The position numbers and the translations under genes were made by a program. This document shows positions 12,897 through 24,940 of a DNA stretch of 64,000 nucleotides, piece after piece. The notes below the pieces were generated by a model. That model was not told where the DNA came from, made no database searches, and worked only from the letters and a program-made list of their open reading frames with translations. The DNA is from Brienomyrus brachyistius (lineage: Eukaryota > Chordata > Actinopteri > Osteoglossiformes > Mormyridae), in assembly GCF_023856365.1 (NCBI RefSeq), contig NC_064556.1, positions 1,688,001 through 1,752,000 on the forward strand, written 5' to 3'. The number at the start of each line of letters is the position of its first letter. Positions within the stretch are counted from its first letter, which is position 1.

Positions 12897-13306
12897 AACT
12901 TCTGATGCATCTTGTAGCAAATATGTCCTTCATTCTAATACTACCCTGCCGATCTATTTCAGGCAGGATTATAAATATGTCAGTTCATTTACCACAGCAC
13001 CTAGAAACTAGGTGTTTATACACAAGTGCTTTATTTCATATGCATAGAAAAAGTGCTTTTAATGACACAATAAACAAAGGCTGGTACTGAAAACCATGTT
13101 TATCTCCAAAAAACGCTCAATAAAATGGATCATAACAACAACATTAAGAAGCTAATTTTCGCCTGTTTAACAGCGATCATGTATGGGAAATATGGCAGCC
13201 ACTTACAGTGTTTCGATTATCCAATTCGGAATGGCAAAGTGTGGAAATCCACAGAGACAGCGGGGGTGGGCTTGGGGCATTTAAAGCTCTGGGTATTGAT
13301 CTACAC

Positions 13307-13488
13307 CAGTGGTTCTCAAAGGCCCCACTGCCCTGCTTGTTTTCCAGCTCCACACACAAGTCCCAGCTGTCTTTCAGCTTCTGACTGACTGAACACACCT
13401 GATCCAGGTAACCAGCAGTGTGTAGGGCAGGGGTAGCTGGAAAACAAGCAGGGCAGTGGGTCCCGAGGACCGAGTTTGAGAACCACTG
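13307..13488. mobile_element. hAT-type MITE, 182 bp, with 8-bp target duplication
   Basis: The ends are CAGTGGTTCTCAAA and its complement TTTGAGAACCACTG. The element is bracketed by the perfect 8-bp duplication ATCTACAC (13299-13306 and 13489-13496), the hAT signature. The arms are palindromic around CTGCCCTGCTTGTTTTCCAG; the left arm lacks about 14 bp (CTCGGTCCTCGGG) present in the right arm. The core TGAACACACCTGATCCAGGT is shared with the copy at 55982. No transposase is present, so mobility would need an enzyme supplied elsewhere. Confidence 0.9.
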
Positions 13489-14759
13489 ATCTACACCCAG
13501 ACGCAGTGAGGACTACGTAGTCACAGCAGAGGGGTGTGGCCTAATGACTGGCATAGCATCCGCCAATGGCATGTTAGTATCCAAAATGCGCAACACCCAC
13601 AAAGCATCCTCAGGCAGATATTTACCTGTGGATTTAAAGTCTGACCTCAACTGGCCAGGAGGCACAACTACAAGGAGTGTAATTGGATTCAAGATTTAAC
13701 CGGTGGCAAACGATAAACTTCATTTGCGGCAATTCAGCCAAGCATGAGAGCATCCTCTCAAAATGATGAAAACCGACAGATAAATCACATTAAAAAAACG
13801 CAATAACACATTAGCTAATTATAAATTGCCATGAGGAGGAACTCTGAAACAGCTACGCTAAATGCTAAATCTGAACAAAAGAGCACCGTCTGCCGGTGAC
13901 TGCGAACAAAAGGTGCTTGTTAAAAAAACAAACTGTGGATTTTTAGGCACAACTAACGGACATGATAAATCGGCCTGATACTGTAATACAAAAGAGCGCC
14001 GTAGACATCGTTATAATCTGTCTGGCTTTCTTCCCCTCTCCTGTAAGGAATAATTTTCTTTACTAATGCTTTCCTCTGCTGACGGCTGCTTCTCTGCTCG
14101 CGTCTCGCCTGCGTTTTCACCTTTAGCCGACTTACGGCCATGTTTAATTGGCACCAGTGCGGGTAGCTTGTCGAGCACTGCGAGCGCAGTGCGCGGCAGG
14201 GACGCAGATGGCGCCCAGATCGCAGCACTCGCCCGGGAGACACCCGTCGCAGTGACCAAATCCAATCCCAGGGCGAGCGGTGGTTTCCCGACCTCCATGA
14301 TGAAATCTCCTGCAAGTGCTGATGGCTCAGTTCAGTTCAAAGGGGTTTCGCTTTTTTTTTTTTTTTTTTTAATCTAGAAAGCTCCGTGTTGCCGCTTGAT
14401 GTTACCAGTAGTGCTCACTTAATTTTCTATTGTTATGCTGATTAAATTATTTGCTGAAAAGATAAAGAAAACCCCGGATAAAATTAGATATTGTTTCTGA
14501 AGCACATCGCTACGGAAGGAAGGCGTCTGTAGGGAAAGAGACATTTCAATTTTATGAGGAACACTTTCGTTCCTTCAGGAATCAAAAAAACAACGTTTCT
14601 GGGGCTACAGATACTTTGTGTTCCAGTTTTTTGTTTTTATTAAAGTACTTAATCAGTTCGCCTGCACTGTCAGCTGCAGCCACTGCCGACATCAGACACA
14701 TCACTCATTTATTTCACTGCATCAAATCATAATTGTGTCTGAGAGTTTACAAGTATAGT

Positions 14760-15060
14760 GATCAGGAATGGCTCACTGGCAAGTGGTACTGTACTTCCCT
14801 ATGCCTACAAGACGGGGGGTAAATTCCAGCCCACTCCATGTGGGCAGCTTGCATTCTATCCCTCTGGTGCATGTACTTCCTCTTGTAGTCCAAAGACTTG
14901 CATTTGGGTGAATTATTGTCTACAAACCGCCGAGTATTTGCATGCTGTGATGAGCTGGCATGTCATGCAAAGTGTCCGCAGCCCACTGCTGCTTGGTTCA
15001 TTTCTACACCCGTGAGCACCTGACCCTGCATCCCCGTGAGCTTAACCCAGGTAAGCAGTC
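14760..15060 (+). mobile_element. possible degenerate tRNA-SINE or related interspersed repeat
   Basis: The text GGCTCACTGGCAAGTGGTAC, GGGGGGTAAATTCCAGCCCA, CCAAAGACTTGCATTTGGGT follows the order of common fish repeats (box-like head, then a 'TAGTCCAAAGACTTGCA' segment). Both ends are unclear. Confidence 0.4.
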
Positions 15061-16647
15061 AGACGGACGTAAGGCCTAAGTCACCAATAATCTAGTCAAG
15101 AATTCACTGTCTCAGTCCCTTCGAACCGATCAGCTGTGGCTGCTCTCCTGCTAATTCTTTGATCAGAGTTTCCTGGAACAATGGGGACTGGTACTGCTTT
15201 ATGATGGGGACATGATGCTGGAGGTGGAGGTGTGGAAGCTGTGGCAGGGTAATGAGCTGGGTAACACCCGGAGATGCTGCTGCCCATCACAGACACCTCA
15301 TTAAAAAGGCCACAGGGTGTGAGGAATGATGCAGTTGGAGGAATCTAAACGGGCCAAAGATTAATTACACCCATGAAAGATGAAAAAGGCCTGAGAACTT
15401 ATTAAAAATGCTGGACGTCCGCCAAAAGCGTCCTGGAAGGCCGAACGTCTCCGTCCTGTTCCCCTGCGCCGATGTGATGTATGTTCTCATGCGATCCCTC
15501 TTCAAAGCCTGTGGTTTTTGTCGGCGTTCCTCCTTCCCAATTACAAATCTTCAGTTAGCGACGGATTCCGTTCACGAGTTGGACACGATGCTACAATCCA
15601 GGGCTCTCCAACCTTGGCGACTGTGCCTCTGCGGAACGGACAACTTCCCCCCCCCCCCCAAAGGCTCTGCTAAGGGAATTACTCTGGTCAGCGTCCCACG
15701 GAGAGTTGGATCCGTGACCCGGCACCTTCCGGCCTGCTCCAGATTGTCGTTTCCCCTGGGGCTCCACTTTAGGAAGCATCTCATTGCATTAAACTCCAGA
15801 CGGGCTCATTAAGGACACGTGCCATGCAGAGGAGTAACTGGGGCACTAAATGGCCAAGCAGCTGACCTTTGACCCGCACATCGCCACTTCCAATCACTGC
15901 ACGATCCTTAATTTTTGGATCTTTGACGAGCGACATAGCATGAGTCATGTGACAAATATCGGACAAACTCTTGCTCTGGACACGTATGAACTGAAGAAGC
16001 AACATTATAACAGCATTTGTAATGCAAGCAACAGCTATAGTTCTGCATCCCATTACTGCTGCTGGAGATGCAAATCAATGAATTAAATGATGCCTCTATA
16101 TTAGACACGTTACATCTATTAAACTAAACATCCATACCGACTGCACACTGTAAAACCTGATGTGAAATCCTGTAAATGTTTTATTAATATTCTGGTTTTT
16201 GACCACAGGCTATTATTAAAGTTAATTGATAATCACTATCGGTACTTACTAATGCTTTTTAGATTAGATACGGACCGTTTTACCTCATACTATCTGCTTT
16301 TTTGAATTAGATCTTATTCTGTGCTTATTCTTGGCAGTTCTCATGCAGAGACATAGTTCAACCAGAAGAAAAATATCTGGGAGGACCAGACAACGTAAGT
16401 CATATTCGTTCAGATAGTCATTACTTGCCAACCGAAAACCAACGCAACAAACGATTAGTGGACACTAATACACTGAGTGCATCTGATATGGGTGAATGAC
16501 ATGTGTTTGTGTTTCCCTGTGTCTGTGTTGGGGGGAGGGGGGTAATTCTGACCAATCACAGCCACGTGTGGGAGGGGCACTCATAAAGATGGGAGGGGCT
16601 TGCTATCCTGGCGCCATCATTGCACAGAACTCCCAGAATGGACTCAC

Positions 16648-16726
16648 CAGTGCCCGGCTCACATTCCTCGAGGTCCTCGTCATCGCTGGGGCACTCTGCT
16701 GAGGCCACGAGGATGTCATCCGTGTT
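16648..16726 (-). CDS. nrxn2: nrxn2 79-nt acidic stalk exon ([20 protein letters not shown])
   Basis: This exon of 26 codons plus one base encodes [20 protein letters not shown] then ECEPGT, the acidic Cys-containing stalk segment shared by neurexins between the Thr-rich region and the membrane-proximal part. The acceptor is TCTGCCTTCCAG/AACACGG and the donor is GGCACTG/GTGAGTC. It enters at phase 0 and leaves at phase 1, so it joins the neighbours at 25656 and 6538 exactly. The second base-plus junction yields [10 protein letters not shown], as expected for the family. Because 79 is not a multiple of three, skipping it would shift the frame. It lies alone between introns of 8.9 and 10.1 kb. 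Confidence 0.95.
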
Positions 16727-17499
16727 CTGGAAGGCAGAGACAGGCGACAGTGAGAATGGTCCATTTTATAAAGCAGGAGCAGAGTGGTATAATACTACAG
16801 TATCGCTGTCAGTACAAAAAGAAACCCAACATTAAAACTCAGACACTTCTTAGTCTCTTTCATTTGCAATTTTGATTTAATCTGCTTAATAACTGTCGAG
16901 TCACTTGAAGGAATGAATCCAGCTGCCGTTGCTTAGCTCAGAGTCTCCTCACTCTGCTTCAGTCTTCAGGTATAATCGCACAGACTACTCTCTCATCAAG
17001 TGATGAAGCAAAGAAAATTCTGCTGGAAATCGTTCGATTCCCATCTGCAGATTGTTGGCCTTCAGCCTCACAGAGACCCGGTGCGTTTGCTCCGTAAAAG
17101 ATCTGACCGATAGAAGTGTTCCGGTTTATTGCCACGTGCACCATTAACGCATAATTCTGCTGATTTTCACTGAACTGCCTCTCATGCACAGGAGTTAATG
17201 TTCTGGGCCGGGATGCCAGGCTCATAGAAAATGCAGCTTGATCACGGCGCCGATTGATTCCCGCTCTTTGGTTTGTCCCCCGCATCTCCGCTTGCCATTT
17301 CAAATTGCATTATTAATCAAAAGGCAAGGAGGAGATCCAGGCTGCGCTGGTTCCTGTGCCACACAGGCGAGAAAGAAGAAGGGTCTAATCAAATAAAGAC
17401 AGGGCACAGGTATATGATGGCTGCAGACCTCGCCGAAGCTGGGGCGTCATCCACGGCACCAGTACGTTGTGAGGACAATGACAAGAATAAGATTGCGAG

Positions 17500-17640
17500 G
17501 CGGGGTGGGGCGGTGGGCGGGGCGAGGTGAGGCGGGGGGCGGGGTGGGACAGGGCAGGACGGGGTGGGGTGGTGGTGGGGCGAGTCAGGGCGGGGTGGGA
17601 CAGGGCAGGACGGGGCGAGGTGAGGTCGGGTCGGGGTACT
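17500..17640. repeat. G-rich degenerate tandem repeat with G-quadruplex potential on the plus strand
   Basis: Repeated GGGGTGGGACAGGGCAGGAC and GGGGCGAGGTGAGG phrases give many runs of three or more G at short spacing on the plus strand, which is the non-template (coding) complement of the nrxn2 transcript, so the RNA is C-rich. Confidence 0.85.
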
Positions 17641-17944
17641 TAAAGGTTGACAGACAAAATTCTCGTAGCACCAGCAGGAAAAGGTTTATTATGAACTGAG
17701 CTGTTGAAATGACTGTATTAGTCACTTGTTGGCAGAAAACTATGGATTTTGGTTGTCAGAACGGATCAAGAAAAGAAATTTTTATGGTAGATGGGTTTGC
17801 ATCGATAAGATAAATGGTAACATAATACAATATAATAATATAATATAAACAGTAATGTTTCTAAAAATCGTGTAAAAGACCCTTGATCAGACCCAACAGT
17901 TCTCAGTTCAGCCTGAGAAAGCACCATATGGACCAGAGTCACTT

Positions 17945-18160
17945 ATCCGTGCCTGTGGGGTCCCTTTTCTTTCACCTGTCCCATCCTGCTATCCTTCGGA
18001 GGCACATGGAGGTGAGAGAAAGCCGAAAAGGGCCCATTGCGGTGGCCCTGGAGTATAGTTAAGGGCCTAGCTGAAAAGCCCAGCAATGGTATCAGCCTGG
18101 GATTTGAACCGATGACCTTCCGGTTACAGGCATGGAGTCCTAAACCACTGAACCATACAC
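17945..18160 (-). mobile_element. tRNA-derived SINE, minus orientation
   Basis: On the minus strand the head reads GGTTCAGTGGTTTAGGACTC with a B-box-like GGTTCAAATCC (plus: GGATTTGAACC), then a body ending near GGGACCCCACAGGCACGGAT. This tRNA-like promoter layout is typical of fish SINEs. Confidence 0.7.
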
Positions 18161-20047
18161 ACCTCCTCACATAAGTGGGCTTCTCCTCCAAAGGTTCCCA
18201 GTCACGTCCAGCGCCAGCCTGCATAGCGCTCCACTGATCCTTCAGTACACCTTTTGAAAATTAGTCCCGTGAACCCTGCCGCCAGGACGAAGGACGCCTC
18301 GCTTTTGCACCGTGTGAGTCCACACTGTAAACCTGCCTGCGCATGGGTGGTTAGAGAGGAGAGGAGCTTTCAGCCATGTTATGCTGCAGCCGCCAGTGCC
18401 AGGTGACCACAGGGAGGCTTTCCGCAGTGTTTGCTGACACTGTGTGTGGACAGAAGCCCCAAAGCCTTCTCTAGCCTCTCGGTAAATGCAGCTGCATGCC
18501 ACAACATGCCAGTGGACAAGAGCTTAATGCTTTTCCCACCAGCACAGTAATACAGACAGGGGGGCGGGGGCAGGTCCCAGCCTAAACGCTAATGGTCTCA
18601 CAGCTGCCTCAGCCTGATCTTAAACTCGGTTCTACATCTTCTGATTTTCCACCATGTTGGCGCCAGAATAAATCTGAAGGTGAGGCCCAAGATTTTCACC
18701 GGCTAACGAGCTAATCTTTTTTAGCATCTTTCGCTGATTATTTTTTTTCCTGGAGCAGTGTGAGGGGGGGGGAGAGGCACAAGTAGGAACTGCATGGTGC
18801 CAACCAGGGGTATAGTTACAGGTGAATGGGTAGGGGGTGCTGAGTCCTTCCCATAACTTAAGCCAATAAATATACTTATTTATTAAGAGACCCGACTATG
18901 CTAGTGGTTCTGGTGGAGAAACAGAGAGTTTGTCACTTACCTGGACCAACTCTGTGGTGAACAAGATGTGGAGTTTAATACAGGATGGTGCTAAAATGCC
19001 AGGAGTACTTCACCCTCATGAGTGGTAGGTTTGCGTCTTAAAGGATTATGCAATTCAGGATATTTCACTAATTGCCAGCCACTAATGAGGGCTAACATTT
19101 AGATACGAGAAAAGTGCTAGTTACCAGATGTAATTAGCGTACTTTTGTCACGGTGTACTAGTCAAACAAACCGTACATCATAACAGCTCCATTTCATCCA
19201 CTGAGCTTTCCTTAGCTACAGTGTTAACAGCTGCGTCTTTCCATGGGACTGATGGACAAAGAGGGCGTGACCGTCCAGCGAGCGCAGTGTGGGGGCCCCC
19301 CATCCGCTTCGGCGTAGCCTGGTAGCATTTTTAGCTTGCTAGCAAAGATGCTAGCATGCTCCCTCATCTGCGGCTATCTGCCACATCCGGCCTGTTGACT
19401 GTTAACCCTGGAATAGTGGGTAAAATCCTCCCAACTTATTCCTTGGGTACGATTTAATGATAGGTAATTAACCAGGGGTGTAGGAGTGCTACTGCACCCC
19501 CTATTAGTCAGATGAAAATGCTATGCAATAACAACTAAATTATATTGTAAAGATATAATTGAAAATCTGGCTTGTGTGAGTCATATCAATGTGTAATAGT
19601 AATTTATTCCAAATGCATGCACTATTTATTTATTTATTTTCCCCACAAATTTACTTATGTGGCTGAATGCCTGGTCGGGCTCTCTCATCTTGCACCCCCT
19701 GGAAGAAAAGCCTCGGGTTCCCTGCGTTCTTATGTAGATCTTAAATACCCCATCAATAGTGCAGGTGTATGACGGTAAGGGCTGTCAGGCAGTAACAGCG
19801 ACGCCCCCTAAAGGCAGAATGGCTGAAAAGAGCGTCATTAATATCCCCGCACCTGAATGTGTTTGTCTGTCGATCAAGCGCCTTTCTGTGACACGCCCCG
19901 CATTCGGGAGAAGACGGCGGACAGATACGTATCGACGCAGGATGAGAAGGAACGAGGCCGTGACCCGTGTCTCTGTTTCCGACGTCAGAGTTACGTGCAG
20001 CTGAATATGACAACGGCGCCGAAGCCATGCGATTAAAGCCGTTGCTC

Positions 20048-20295
20048 CCGACGCGCTACGAGCGGCGGGCCTCCAGACCGTCGCGCTACGAGCGGCGGGC
20101 CTCCAGACCGACGCGCTACGAGCGGCGGGCCTCCAGACCGACGCGCTACGAGCGGCGGGCCTCCAGACCGTCGCGCTACGAGCGGCGGGCCTCCAGACCG
20201 TCGCGCTACGAGCGGCGGGCCTCCAGACCGTCGCGCTACGAGCGGCGGGCCTCCAGACCGTCGCGCTACGAGCGACGGGCCTCCAGACCGTCACG
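20048..20295. repeat. 30-bp CpG-rich minisatellite, about 8 copies
   Basis: The unit CGCTACGAGCGGCGGGCCTC followed by CAGACCG[A/T]CG repeats every 30 bp with almost no divergence except an A/T choice at one site and two edge changes. Each unit carries about six CpG. Both strands stay open (SRYERRASRP and SATVWRPAAR repeats) only because 30 is a multiple of 3. Confidence 0.95.
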
Positions 20296-20555
20296 CTGGA
20301 GCCGGGAGTCACAGCAAAATCCTGCCGCTGTTTCAGTCAGCTGTCATGCGTTTTCTGAAACGCTCACAGTCAAAAGCAACAATATGAACATCATTGTCCT
20401 GCTATAAATACACCAACAATATATTCTGGCTTATTCAGCTGATTCACGAGAGGTTTATTATTTATAATTATAAATATTCACATCATACATATTCCAACCA
20501 ACAAGGCAAGATTTTTACAATGAAATTTCTTTTTACCGAAAAAAAAACTAAAGCT

Positions 20556-21300
20556 TTTATCCATCCATCCATCTATCTTCAAACAGCTTATCCTGGTCGG
20601 GGTCAGGGGCCTGGAGCCTATCCCAGGTGGCACAGGGCACATGGCTAGGATGCCAGTCAATTGGAGGCACCTGCACACACTCTATGGGCAACATTTAGGC
20701 AAACTGCATGTCTTATGGGCAACATTCAGGTGATCTGCATGTCTTATGGGCAACATTCAGGTGATCTGCATGTCTTATGGCCAACATTCAGGTGATCTGC
20801 ATGTCTTATGGACAACATTCAGGTGATCTGCATGTCTTATGGACAACATTCAGGTGATCTGCATGTCTTATGGGCAACATTTAGGCGAACTGCATGTCTT
20901 ATGGGCTACATTTAGGTGAACTGCATGTCTTATGGGCAACATTCAGGTGATCTGCATGTCTTATGGACAACATTCAGGTGATCTGCATGTCTTATGGACA
21001 ACATTTAGGCGATCTGCATGTCTTATGGGCTACATTTAGGCGAACTGCATGTCTTATGGGCAACATTCAGGTGATCTGCATGTCTTATGGACAACATTCA
21101 GGTGATCTGCATGTCTTATGGACAACATTTAGGTGATCTGTATGTCTTATGGGCAACATTTAGGCGAACTGCATGTCTTATAGGCAACATTCAGGTGATC
21201 TGCATGTCTTATGGGCAACATTTAGGTGATCTGTATGTCTTATGGGCAACATTTAGGCGAACTGCATGTCTTTGGACTGCAGGAGAAAACCCATGTCACA
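20556..21300 (+). mobile_element. (CCAT)n-led fish interspersed repeat with an internal 31-bp array
   Basis: The copy opens with CCATCCATCCATC, continues CAGCTTATCCTGGTCGGGGT, GCCTGGAGCCTATCCCAGGT and GGATGCCAGTCAATTGGAGG, and ends GCATGTCTTTGGACTGCAGG AGAAAACCC, which is the usual order of this repeat. Between them the short segment around GCATGTCTTATGGGCAACAT has been expanded into about 18 tandem units (20700-21265). Confidence 0.85.
20700..21265. repeat. 31-bp minisatellite, about 18 copies, inside the interspersed repeat
   Basis: Units of the form GCATGTCTTATGGGCAACAT followed by TCAGGTGATCT recur at 31 bp. Variants (GGGCAAC, GGACAAC, GGGCTAC; TCAGGTGATC versus TTAGGCGAAC) recur in the same order several times, suggesting amplification in blocks of about five units. 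Confidence 0.95.
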
Positions 21301-21308
21301 TATGAAAA

Positions 21309-21311
21309 CTC

Positions 21312-21357
<46 letters not shown>
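21309..21357. repeat. (AC)n microsatellite
   Basis: About 24 uninterrupted AC units right after the repeat that ends at about 21300. Confidence 0.95.
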
Positions 21358-21361
<4 letters not shown>

Positions 21362-22265
21362 ATCAGGTTGGCGTGACGTAACAGAGCTGTATACAGAGCC
21401 ACCACATCACTCAGAAGAGGCACTTTCCTTATAAGGGAATATATGGGACTGGTGTCATGAACGGAATTCTGGGACAGCAAGCTATCAGAATAACTGCCTG
21501 GTATAGTTGAGGCAGGGAAATTGAAACCTGCTGCGAGGAGACATGCATACGCACCAGCCGCCTTCATTCCGGTCTTCTGCTGGTGACCCGGAGACCTGAT
21601 CGCAATGCAGAGCTCAGATCGAATCTGCACGCGAATCTACCGAGCCATAGAAATTACACCCAGGTTTCTGGGGATGAAAGAAACAAATACCGGCAAGAGG
21701 GGCTCAGGAAAGAGCACGTTTCCATAATCTACACGAGAGCGAGATTCTTCACAATCAGAATAGTGCGTAATCAGATTCCAGAACTGTGGTTCTTATTGTT
21801 ATTGAAATGAAGATGCAGTCGCCTCCATAATGATTTTAATTTTCAATGTCTGTGTCTTAATTAAATTCACTGTGGATTATCGCCATATTTAATTGCGCAG
21901 AAAATACACTCAGCTAATATTGCGGGTGTTTATCTGCATTGTGTTCTTGGAAACAATTAGTTAGGTGCTAAGTGAAAATGGAAAGTTCCAATGAAATGAA
22001 ATCCTACACACAGAAGCACGAAGTTGTCACTCAAAGAGTAATGTTTGTGGCCCCTGCCTCCTCTAGTCTAGTGAGTTTCATGCAAATGCATGTTCTGAGT
22101 AACGGTGACCACCGCTGCTGGCCCTGACCCCTGACCTCTGACCCTGCTGTAAGCCTTCCCCACGGCCTGGGGTGTGTAGTGTTTTTCATTTTTCTTTCCC
22201 GCATGGCAACGCTGAAATGTCCATCTCTTCTTTCACTTCCTTGCCCACCCTGTGGAGAAGCTGAG

Positions 22266-22559
22266 TTCCATCCATCCATCCATCCATCCAGCCATCCATC
22301 CATTTTCCAAACTGTTTATCCTACTGGGTCGCGGGGGGTCCGGAGCCTATCCCGGAAGCAACACCATTCACTCTCACATGCACACCTACGGGCAATTTAG
22401 CAAGTCCAATTAGCCTCAGCATGTTTTTGGACTGTGGTGGGAAACCGGAGTACCCAGAGGAAACCCCAAACTCCACACACATGTGACCCAGGCGGAGACT
22501 CGAACCTGGGACCCAGAGGTGTGAGGCAACAGTGCTAACCACTGCACCACCATGCCGCC
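22266..22559 (+). mobile_element. near-complete (CCAT)n-led fish interspersed repeat
   Basis: This carries CCAT units, ACTGTTTATCCTACTGGGTC, CCGGAGCCTATCCCGGAAGC, CAATTAGCCTCAGCATGTTT, TTGGACTGTGGTGGGAAACC, GGAGTACCCAGAGGAAACCC, a B-box-like GGCGGAGACTCGAACCTGGG and the end GCTAACCACTGCACCACCAT. The order is that of a widespread teleost repeat; I do not assign its Repbase name. Confidence 0.8.
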
Positions 22560-23675
22560 CCCCTCACCCTGACCACTGCACCCCCATGCCGCCCTCGAAG
22601 CTGACTCCCATACCCAGTAAAATCAAGCCCTCATTCCCAAGCCCATGTCATGTGGTTCTGGTCCCAGTTCCTCAGCTTTCGTGCTCAGCTCCTCATTGCT
22701 AACCGGCAACCAACTATCGGCTTTCAAGTTCCGCTGCTTCCATACACCGCTGGGTGTCAGTGTCCGTCAGTGTCCCCGACTGAAAAATGTCCCCAGTACC
22801 TGGGGCACAAGCCTGAGGACGACACACACAACAGGCTCCCTGTGCTCTTTGTGTCAGAGCCTCTCTTGCCGAATCCAATTTTCGGGGGCGTCTTAGCGGC
22901 GACGCAGGGATTAGCTCCCGGGTGTAATGCGGTCACCCTGATGTCATTATCGTTTATATAGCTCCCAGCTGGACTGGCGCGGCGGGGGGAGTACTGCCGC
23001 ACAAACCGAGCCGTCCAGATAACAGAATAATGCCCATTACCCATAAGGCCCGGTGTCTATGGGGCCCTAAAACGCATGATGGTGCAGGTGGCTCTGTGTG
23101 CCGAAATGGATTTTACTGCTGACAGTGTGACTTTATCTCCACGGATGCGCGGGCGACTCCCGTATAACGACGCACGGTACGGGGACGTGAGCAGCGATGC
23201 CGGAGTGTTTTGACAGCTAGAAATTTGCTCATTCATTGAGCTGAAAAATACTGCCCTGAAGGTTTAGCGCTCCGGTCTCGACAGGATATAAACAAAGATG
23301 AGCCGTTTAATTAGGCCCCTTTAATTTGTATTTAGAGAACATTCCTGGTTGATTTGCACCAGGCCTTTATCTATGTGTTCTTACTGCGGAGCGTTTAGTT
23401 TAAAAAGACTAATTAGCGCTCTTTATTGACTACTACACGCGGCCTAGCTATTATTGTGAGAGAAAGCAGAGAGGACCTAAAAGCTTCTGTCGGGGAGCTG
23501 TTTAAGTGTGGGGCTCTTCTCCGGGCTGAGGGGGGGCTCCTGATTCGAGTTCATATTGAGTTTAACAATGACGCACAGCCGTACCCGCAGTGCTAACGCA
23601 GGTTGATAGCTGGGTATTGGGCCGGCTGGTAGTGCTTCTGCTCTTGATACCGTCGTCATCACATGACCATTATCA

Positions 23676-23760
23676 TCTTCATCATCATCGTCACCATCAT
23701 CGTCACCGTCGTCATCATCACATCACCATTATCATCATCACCATTGGCACCATCATCTTC

Positions 23761-23792
<32 letters not shown>

Positions 23793-23957
23793 CACATCAC
23801 CATTATCATCATCACCTTTGGCACCATCATCACCATCATCGTCGTTGCCATCATCATCACCACCATCATTACCATTGCCACCATCATCACCATCATCATC
23901 GTCACCATCATCACCATAGCCACCATCATCGTCATCATCATCATCATCATCATTGCA
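23676..23957. repeat. ATC trinucleotide repeat block, about 280 bp
   Basis: Imperfect CATCATCAC/ATCGTC units. Open in several frames as poly-His, poly-Ser and poly-Met tracts, with no coding evidence. Confidence 0.95.
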
Positions 23958-24940
23958 TTGTGTTCTCTCCTGACTGATCCTCGAACTTCTGCCTTACTCA
24001 CTTCACCTCCTGGATGCAGGAAACTGATTTTAGGTAGAGTTTCAGAATCATGGTCTTCAAACATCGGTGCCCCCGGTGGGAAGACGCCCCAAAATATTGC
24101 CTGTGTCCCCCCCCCCCAAGAAAAATAATCATGCTGAGATGCTAAAAAAGAACAATTGAGGCATGTGATGCATCCTGGTAACACCACTGATTCTGCCCCC
24201 TCCCCGGCTACCAAATTTGCTCTTGCACTTGACACTGTGACTTTGCAGCAGGGCAGAATCAGGCCAAATCAACCCCCCCCCCCCTTAACACTTCATCCTA
24301 AGTTTAGCCGTCAGTCTCACTTTAAGTGATCCCGCTTTTTATAAATGCACCTACATTGCATACATTTTTTTTTTTTTCATAAAAACGTTGTGTTTTCTGC
24401 AGACAGCACAAAATCCCTTCATTGGGGGCCGTTACAGACCTGCATATGATTATGTGATTTCAGCAGCTTTGATTATGAACAGCTGTTCACAGTGACAGCC
24501 CATTGTACATAGTCATTAATTGTCCTAATTGCATTTCCTTCAAGGGCTACGTGCTGCAAAATGGTACCAGGGGCAATAAATCAGGCTCCCTGAATGCGAA
24601 GAGCACAAAAGAACAGTTGCAAGACTTTTTGAGACAGCTCCAAATTGGGGGGAAACCCTCTGCCGAGGAAGACTGAACGCAGTTAGCTGGCAAATACAGT
24701 ACACCTACATCACCTCTTCCCTCAGTTCTCTGTAAACATTCTCTACAGTCTCCATCTCCTGCCTCAGGAAGCCATGATTGCCCGATATCTCAGTGAACAT
24801 CGCTGCCAGCCCCTCTGTCCCGGTTTCCCCCTCAGTCATTTCTCCCTTCCCTCTCACCTTTCTCATTTCCCTCGATCTCTCCTGCTCGCCCTCCGTTTCT
24901 AACAGTCAGCCCTCCTTCCTTGAAGAGCGGTACGCTAACT

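Noticed and set aside
15408..15812. 134-codon plus-strand frame
   Set aside because: No family recognised and contains a poly-C run; chance frame.
19785..20407. SRYERRASRP / SATVWRPAAR repeat proteins
   Set aside because: A 30-bp CpG-rich minisatellite; open on both strands with no context.
20700..21265. CRISPR-like array (31-bp repeats)
   Set aside because: Units are directly adjacent with no unique spacers, inside a fish repeat, in a vertebrate intron.
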